DNA of 64,000 bases from Lonicera japonica (lineage: Eukaryota; Streptophyta; Magnoliopsida; Dipsacales; Caprifoliaceae): contig CM038470.1 in assembly GCA_021464415.1 (NCBI GenBank), forward strand, positions 40,356,099 through 40,420,098. The letters run 5' to 3'. The notes under the pieces were generated by a model. The model worked only from the letters and a program-made list of their open reading frames with translations. It searched no databases and was not told where the DNA came from. Below are positions 58,004 to 64,000 of the stretch, piece by piece (within the stretch, counting starts at the first letter, position 1; every line of letters begins with the position of its first letter). A program made the translations under genes and the position numbers.

Positions 58004-60871
58004 TGTGACGCCCCAAATCCCGTTCCGAGATTTTCACCTCTGGGACCCGGTTAATCACAATTCACAGATGACGTGCGCGACGGCGGGTTTAAAATATAAA
58101 AATCACAACCTTTTAAAAAATCTTTTTCTTGTGTAAAACTTGATCCGTTTGAAAAAGCCCTTTTTATAAAATTTTGGCATGAGGAGTTCGTTTGAACAAC
58201 AATCCACTCTGTAAAATTTGAAACCATTTTCATGCAAACGAAAATTCAAATCACAAATCCTCCAACGAGGTCCCAATCCGAGTTAAAATACTATATACCA
58301 TTTTCAATAATTATACACTTAATCAAATTGAAGCTCAATTATACAAACGATATTTGAAACTAGTAAAAGACAAGTCGTTTACGGACGACTATACATATCT
58401 AAGGTAATCAGAGCTCCTAGACTTCACAATCGTGCCATCCCCCGAGATGTACCTGCAAAACTGGGTTGAGAAATGGGAGTGAGCTAAAGACGGGCTCAGT
58501 GGAAACTATATAGGTTATATATATAAAAATATACGTTATGGAAAGAATACATGTGAGGTGTAATAATGAAAGTAATTTCCTTATTGTAATAAAGATCATA
58601 TTATGACATGCCTTCCAATGCTTTCCCATCCCCGAAATATCATAAGATATACACTCAATTTAAAATACAACTGAAAGCTTGCTACAAACATAAAATAGCT
58701 ATAAGCCACACACATACGATGAAAGAAATATCGTTGAGATATAAATAGCCTTTAGTAAGAAATATATATATATATATATAAGAATCCGTTGGCTAGTTTA
58801 TACAACGTGGCATCTGAATTGTATCATCTAAAAACCTCTCGCTCTCTCTCGGCGATCATCTCAACAACTCGCAACTATCCAAGCGTCTGCCAGGTCTGCA
58901 TTTTGTGGCCTTTCACCCACACGACAGCAGGACCTCTTGTTCGTTTTCGTGCACGATTTCGGATCTTTCACCCAGGGGCACTCAGTCCCAACTTACAGCC
59001 CCAACCTTTAGAGACTAACATGGGACCTACCATGGACTAGTGCAACCATGTATGTGTACAAATAAAATCACTCAAGTAACAAGCCCACAAGCAAGTAATT
59101 GTGCCGTATAACTAATAATAAGGTTCATCTCGAACCCATCAAGTAGCCAATAAAAGTAAAAGTAATGAAAAGCTATCTGTATTTCAAACATAAACTTAAT
59201 ACACCCATACTTGTGTAAAATCATAATTATCGTTTAGAACATCGTAAAATATCATAAATCCACATACTTGACTCAAAGATACGTTCAACATGTATATACA
59301 TAAAAAATACATATATATATATATAAATATATATATCAAGCTTACTTTTTCAAACATCACATAGGTTATGTCCCCCAAGGACAACTCATAACTCTCGTAG
59401 CCTCCAAGGCTAAACGCTACAAGAAAACATCAATATATAAAAATGGTTGCAACACATATGTGTACGTCTCATAGGTATATATATATAGCTAGAGAGTATA
59501 TATATATACATACCGTAGATCAAATGGTAATATTTATGTTGTACTTAAACTCTATCTTTACCAAATCCGTCAATTAATTATTAAACCAAGAAAATTCTGA
59601 AGTTGGAAAGTTCAGTAAACTTTCTATCAATTTGGCCCTAAGCCAATTATAAAACATTTCAGTAATAGTCGGTAATTCCATATAACCTTTCCCGTAAGAT
59701 CAAAGTACTTTGTTTATTTGAAATGAGCTTATACTTCTGCCCCGCATACTTACGGACTGGTTGGGTAAGTAGAAAATCCCAATACGTAGTTCGGTAATCC
59801 AAGTATAGCAATAATACCACCAATAGGGTTAACTACGGTCTTATCATATGTTTAAATCCATGCATACAATCCTATACAAGTGTATCATAGTATATATTTT
59901 AATAGTCATATCCGCACATGAGGGTTTTATACCCAACTTTGCAAAATGAACATATAACTCGGGGTTTCTCATAAAATCAGTAATTTAAAATGATACTAGA
60001 TGAAAATCAAACCAAAATCATAACAAATCTGCCCCAGGCCCCATGAAGCATGTATATGTGTTGGTTTGTATACAAATCGTTACTTTGGCTAAGATTTGAA
60101 ATCAAGAAGTGGTAATAATTTGAAAAGAAGTTAGGATACTATTATTTCCACTTATTGAGGGTTAATCCCTTGAAGAATCGTAGAAGAAACGAGCTGAAGG
60201 AGCATGAATGTGAAGAAACCCCAATTCGTGAAACCTTTAGCCATGGTGGATTTGAAATTGAGGAAGATGATGAATAGTAGGTGCGGATTGGTGTGTATAG
60301 ATGGGGCTTAAATCATGGCTTCGACTCATCCATAGAACCCCAAATTCGCCATCTCCCTCTCTCTCTACCAGCTCTCTAATGGTAGAGTTCGAAATGAGAA
60401 GAGATGGAGGTGAAAACATATAAATTTCTCGCCTGTTACTGTCGGCGCGTTAATGTTACCGAATGAACAATTGATAGCAATTGACCTATTTCACGCTCAG
60501 TTTTGACCTAGTAGATGTCCGAATTTTCTTTTGTACAAAACACAAAAGTTGTATATTGCATAAACATCTAGGGTACTTCGAACGGAAACTCAATTTGATG
60601 AGGAACGAAGGAGTTACGCTTCCTCCAAGTTAACCAAAAATTATGAAGTTGGGTAAATTGAAAATTTGCAATTTACATCCCGATTTTGACTCGAACCATC
60701 CGAAATGACTTACAGCTATTCTGACATGCTTAAATATATTAATGTAACTCGTCGGAAGCCTTTGAGCCATTTTGATCCTTTCGGAGCAAAATATGGCTAT
60801 CCGAAGCCCACGTTTGCCTTACACGCGACTTGTATCGCGATTTTCGATGAATAGAGACACGGGGTTTTACA
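58004..60871 (-). repeat. solo A LTR copy 6, perfect TSD TCCAA
   Basis: TGTGACGCCCCAAATCCC to ACGGGGTTTTACA, 2868 bp, with TCCAA at 57999-58003 and 60872-60876. It aligns with A copy 2 (7286 onward) almost throughout, including the aactgcaactatccaag and cgtgcacgatttcgg blocks. In U3 (60430-60490) caattgatagcaattg replaces the GATCGATC palindromes. Confidence 0.92.
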
Positions 60872-60876
60872 TCCAA

Positions 60877-61084
60877 AGTAGGACTCTAGATCCTAGTCAA
60901 CTGTAATCATTCCCATGAGACCAAATTGCAGGGTTTAGTCCACCCGATAGTTGGTTATTATAACCATATCATGATCCTATTATCTTCGTTCTAGCAACCT
61001 TGATTTGGATGATCAATCTTATATGTTAACTCTGTTTTGTTACCATTTTTAACTAGACATCATTAAGGTTTATCTGAGGAGATT
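60877..61084 (-). mobile_element. Tat-2 3' UTR, second piece
   Basis: Non-coding sequence between A LTR copy 6 and the 29-bp array. No motif recognised. Confidence 0.5.
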
Positions 61085-61676
61085 GCATGTCCCTTGGATG
61101 AGGGCTTATGTTTGCCTATAGAAAAGGCTTGTGTGTGCTTCTTATCATGCATGCATAAAGGACTTGTGATTTCTTGTAAAAACGAATTTTGTGTGCTTCT
61201 TATCATGAATATAGAAATAACTTGTGGTCTTATCATGCCTGTTGAAAAGACGTGTGATTGCATGCAAAAATGGCTTGTTTATGCTTCCTATCATACATGT
61301 AGAAAAGACTTGTGGTCTTATTGTGCCGGTAGAAAGGACTTGTGATTGCCTGTAGAAAGGGCTTATGTGTGATTCTTATGATGCCTATAAGAAGGACTTG
61401 CGATTGCCTGTAGAAAAGGACTTGTGTGTGCTTTTTATCGTGCCTATAAAAAGGACTTGTGGTCTTATCATGCCTATAAAAAGGACTTGTGGTTGCTTGT
61501 AGAAATGGTTTTGTGTGCTTCTTATCGTGCCTGCAGAAAGGACATGTGATTACCTATAGAAAGGGCTTGTGCGTGCTACTTATCGTGCTTGTAAAAAAGA
61601 CTTATTATTTGATCATGCCTGTAAAATGGACTTGTGATTGCCTATAGAAATGGATTGTGTATGCTAGAGATTCTTA
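61085..61676. repeat. 29-bp satellite in Tat-2 3' UTR, about 20 monomers
   Basis: Monomer close to tgcctgtagaaaggacttgtg followed by gtcttatca or attg. The longer word gtgtgcttcttatc(a/g)tgc recurs near 61133, 61193, 61281, 61371, 61429, 61514 and 61573, that is at steps of about 58 and 88 bp (two or three monomers), so there is higher-order structure. It is unrelated in sequence to the 115-bp array of Tat-1. The 83-codon frame inside is repeat-derived. Confidence 0.88.
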
Positions 61677-61980
61677 AACGATGCCCATCTCAGTTGTTCA
61701 TTTTAATGAGAAGATGTAAAGAGAGAGTATCATTCACATCTAAACTTTATGTATTAATATCTTGTAGAAAATTCAATGTTTTTTGAATTTTTGAAAACTT
61801 GATTTTAAGTCATTTTATTCCAAAGAGGAGTTCCCATGATGGATTTTCTCAACTCTTATAGTCCATGCATAGTGGTGATTCAATCGTTTGTTTGTTTCTA
61901 AGACGAAAGTCTGAGCTAGTTTGGCCTAGTTATTGTTCTTGGTGTGGCTCTATAAGACCCGTGTGTCATTAATTGTTAAA
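61677..61980. other. unassigned sequence beyond the 29-bp array
   Basis: About 300 bp without a frame or repeat match; probably more Tat-2 3' region. Confidence 0.35.
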
Positions 61981-62411
61981 TATTCTTTAATCGATCAATT
62001 ACGTGGTAATATTTCATTTTAGGTTACATTTGGATATTTTAACACCTTTAGTATGTCACATTAGCCATTATATATCTGCATGTATAACTGTGGTGGCTAT
62101 CGAATGATTTGTTTGGACATTTAGGGTGTTATTTGGGGAATTAATTGCCAATTCTCGTTGACTATGTTTTTAGCCAACTTTGGATAATCGTAATTCCTTC
62201 GTTGCTCACCCAAATAAGTTTTCGTCAGCGCCTATGATTCCATTTCGTTCCCCTCTACAAGTTTCGTGTTTAGCTCGAGATGAGATTCCAACGTCTCAGG
62301 GGTCTTGGGGTCAATACAACTGGTAAACTTAGTGCTGAGCCAAGTAAGATTAATCTTACTTTAGTGAAAATTGAGCATATTCAAAACAGTGCACTTTTCA
62401 CCTGGAGTAAG
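61981..62411 (+). repeat. A-like LTR fragment (copy 7), 5' part
   Basis: From about 62157 it matches the A family (ttagccaactttggataatcg...ttccttcgtt, then cccctctacaagtttcgtgttt at 62250). U3 holds a 20-bp perfect palindrome at 62342-62361. The LTR start is not clear; the fragment is cut at 62412 by Cassandra. Confidence 0.6.
62342..62361. promoter_or_regulatory. 20-bp perfect palindrome in A LTR copy 7
   Basis: AAGTAAGATTAATCTTACTT is its own reverse complement and lies about 90 bp after the conserved ctacaagtttcgtg block, the position of the other A-family palindromes. Confidence 0.92.
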
Positions 62412-62794
62412 TGTAACGACCCGGTCGCACCTCAGTACGATATTGTCCGCTCTGGGTAGCGTCCTAGCCAGGCGTCAGCCCCAGGACATCTACCCTCACG
62501 GCTTTGTTTCTGGGAGCTCACGACCAGCTTCCCAGGGGGTCACCCATCCCTGGATTTCTCTGGTCCAAGCACGCTTAACTTCGGAGTTCTTATGGGATCC
62601 GAAGCCAGTGAGCTACCCAAAAGGCCTCGTACTTAATTAGCGACCATATCTTACTTATATGGGTCTCCAAGGATCCCCCAACTTCCGGTGTGGGATGCCC
62701 CCTTTGAGCTACCATTCCTCCACACAAGGGAGTACTCATCGCTCGAGCTACCATTCCTCCACACAAGGGAGTACTCATCACTCAGGGCGTCACA
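62412..62794 (-). mobile_element. Cassandra LTR (left, minus strand)
   Basis: On the minus strand it starts TGTGACGCCCTGAGTG at 62794 and ends GGGTCGTTACA at 62412, 383 bp. Cassandra is a terminal-repeat retrotransposon in miniature (TRIM) whose LTRs carry 5S rRNA sequence. A 36-bp unit ending gaggaatggtagctc is duplicated near the start. It encodes no protein and needs other elements to move. Confidence 0.9.
62529..62601 (-). promoter_or_regulatory. 5S rRNA-derived pol III control region (left LTR)
   Basis: The minus strand includes GAACTCCGAAGTTAAGCGTG with the A-box region, and GGATGGGTGACC with the C box, as in plant 5S genes. The 5' and 3' thirds of 5S are absent or unlike, so it is not a 5S gene. 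Confidence 0.88.
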
Positions 62795-62864
62795 TCCTTC
62801 CCCCCAAGGGAATCGACGTCCTCGTCGACACACCGTACTCTATGGGGTCTGCTCTGATACCATT
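62795..62864 (-). mobile_element. Cassandra internal domain: PBS and polypurine tract
   Basis: The minus strand runs from PBS TGGTATCAGAGC (62862-62851) to the polypurine tract CCCTTGGGGGGAAGGA (62810-62795), which abuts the left LTR. The domain is therefore complete and minus-oriented. Both flanking LTRs begin TGTGACGCC pointing away from it. Confidence 0.88.
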
Positions 62865-63228
62865 TGTGACGCCCTGAGTGATGAGTACTCCCTTGTGTGG
62901 AGGAATGGTAGCTCGAGCGATGAGTACTCCCTTGTGTGGAGGAATGGTAGCTCAAAGGGGGCATCCCACACCGGAAGTTGGGGGATCCTTGGAGACCCAT
63001 ATAAGTAAGATATGGTCGCTAATTAAGTACGAGGCCTTTTGGGTAGCTCACTGGCTTCGGATCCCATAAGAACTCCGAAGTTAAGCGTGCTTGGACCAGA
63101 GAAATCCAGGGATGGGTGACCCCCTGGGAAGCTGGTCGTGAGCTCCCAGAAACAAAGCCGTGAGGGTAGATGTCCTGGGGCTGACGCCTGGCTAGGACGC
63201 TACCCAGAGCGGACAATATCGTACTGAT
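62865..63228 (+). mobile_element. Cassandra LTR (right, inverted to + strand)
   Basis: It starts TGTGACGCCCTGAGTG at 62865. By eye it is identical to the left LTR for about 360 bp, and both give the same 63-codon frame on opposite strands. It stops at gtactga(t), missing the final gtgcgaccgggtcgttaca, because an A LTR begins at 63229. For a normal element it should be on the minus strand. Confidence 0.88.
63058..63130 (+). promoter_or_regulatory. 5S rRNA-derived pol III control region (right LTR)
   Basis: Same A-box and C-box words as in the left LTR, now on the + strand, so the two pol III regions would be transcribed divergently. Confidence 0.87.
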
Positions 63229-64000
63229 TGTAACACCCAGTTTCCTTATCGCTTGCAAATTGCGGCCCATATCGCGTATAAGGCTGAATTTGGCTCCGGG
63301 TAACCAAATTGGGTTCTGTAAAGGTTGGAATGGTTTGAAAACCTCCACCAAGTCATATTAATATATTTATGTGTGTTATAATGACTATAAGTTGTTTCGG
63401 ATGGCTCGGACGAAAATCGGGTCGAAAATCACAAGTTTCGATCCTACGCGATAAGTTATTTTTACCCAACTTTGGATGACCATAACTTCCTCATCCAAAC
63501 TCCAAATGAGTCCCCGTTTTCGGCCACGTCTTCATTTCAATTCCCTCTACAACTTTCGTGTTTTGGCCGAGAGCCAATTCCAACTCCTTGAGGCCCAAAA
63601 GTGCATGCGAAGTCGAGCTATTGACCAAAAGCTGAAAGGGGCACCTCCAGGCCTAGGGAGTCGACTCCATGAACAGTAGGGAGTCGACTCCATCGTGCTG
63701 GACAGGTTTTTTATAAATTTCTTCTTCTCCTTTCTTCCTCATTTCACCAAGCCATTGGAGAGCTCTTAGAGAGAGATTGAGGGGCTATCCTTGGGATATT
63801 GTGAGTATACTCTATGCTTATTATCCCCCACCAAATCATCAACATCATCATCACCTCCATCATCATATTCATCCTCTTCCTCCATTGGTTTATCATTTCT
63901 AGGGTTTTGCGGAGAGATTTGGGGTTTCTGCGATAGCGCCTCTTCGGCTCGATTCTTCCGCAATACTTCGAGGGATTGACCCTCTTAAGGTGGGAATAAT
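63229..64000 (+). repeat. A LTR copy 8, 5' part, cut by window edge
   Basis: It starts TGTAACACCCAGTTTCC, is inserted in the Cassandra LTR after CTGAT, and follows the A order: ataacttcctcatc (63482), ctctacaactttcgtgttttgg (63545), palindromes (63657-63691), TATAAA (63712-63717), catcatc-rich leader (63838-63880), gctagggttt-like words, and ggtgggaataat at the window end. Confidence 0.85.
63657..63717 (+). promoter_or_regulatory. GGAGTCGACTCC palindromes and TATA box, A LTR copy 8
   Basis: Perfect 12-bp palindromes at 63657-63668 and 63680-63691, 23 bp apart start to start, then TATAAA at 63712-63717. This is the tightest palindrome-TATA arrangement in the window. Confidence 0.9.

Noticed and set aside
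61085..61676. CRISPR-like array
   Set aside because: Monomers are contiguous and degenerate with no unique spacers; plant satellite inside a Tat 3' UTR.
62412..63228. 5S rRNA genes on both strands
   Set aside because: Only the central part of 5S is present, inside LTRs with TG...CA ends, PBS and polypurine tract; this is the Cassandra signature, not a gene.

Overview
This 64 kb window is plant nuclear DNA from a large, repeat-rich genome, almost certainly a dicot-type angiosperm. The evidence is LTR retrotransposons with tRNA-iMet-type and other primer sites, a Tourist-type MITE, a Cassandra element carrying 5S rRNA sequence, and a plant mobile domain (PMD) reading frame. I find no intact host gene. 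Nearly everything is a nest of transposable elements. Much of the order can be read from matching target-site duplications (TSDs). Family letters (A, B, C, D, E, F, G) are my own labels; lineage names come from recalled family features, not from a search.

Left part (1-28.3 kb). A truncated + strand A LTR (1-878) sits in the 3' LTR of a minus-strand Copia element (879-4886). A Tourist MITE follows (5201-5767). A C-type LTR begins at 6291 and is split at 7286 by an A LTR with TSD ATAAA. That A LTR is split at 8850 by a 16.3 kb minus-strand Ty3/Gypsy element of Tat-like organisation (Tat-1, 8850-25199). Read on its own strand, Tat-1 has a 5' LTR, a PBS, decayed gag and protease, a missing pol region now occupied by a truncated + strand Copia element (14809 to about 19868), an antisense PMD gene, a 3' region with a 115-bp hairpin satellite, a polypurine tract and a 3' LTR. 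A solo B LTR is inserted in the satellite.

Middle (28.3-57.3 kb). This holds a series of solo LTRs with 5-bp TSDs: D (28658-30924), A (31985-35382), A (44089-49059, containing G), and A (50686-56701, containing B and E). An old C LTR (38565 to about 57332) is broken into four pieces. One of its inserts is an E LTR (38625-43643) that carries a possible SINE, a 182-bp MITE with a 9-bp TSD, and two inverted copies of one hAT-like element.

Right part (57.3-64 kb). The U3 and 3' UTR of a second Tat-like element (Tat-2) carry an unrelated 29-bp satellite at about the same distance from the polypurine tract. They are followed by an A LTR fragment, a Cassandra element whose two LTRs point in opposite directions, and the start of another A LTR.

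The strongest unexplained signal runs across families. Just upstream of the TATA box, many of these LTRs carry a cluster of perfect or near-perfect 12-20 bp palindromes. The bases differ between families and subfamilies but the dyad symmetry is kept. The same arrangement precedes the captured PMD gene.
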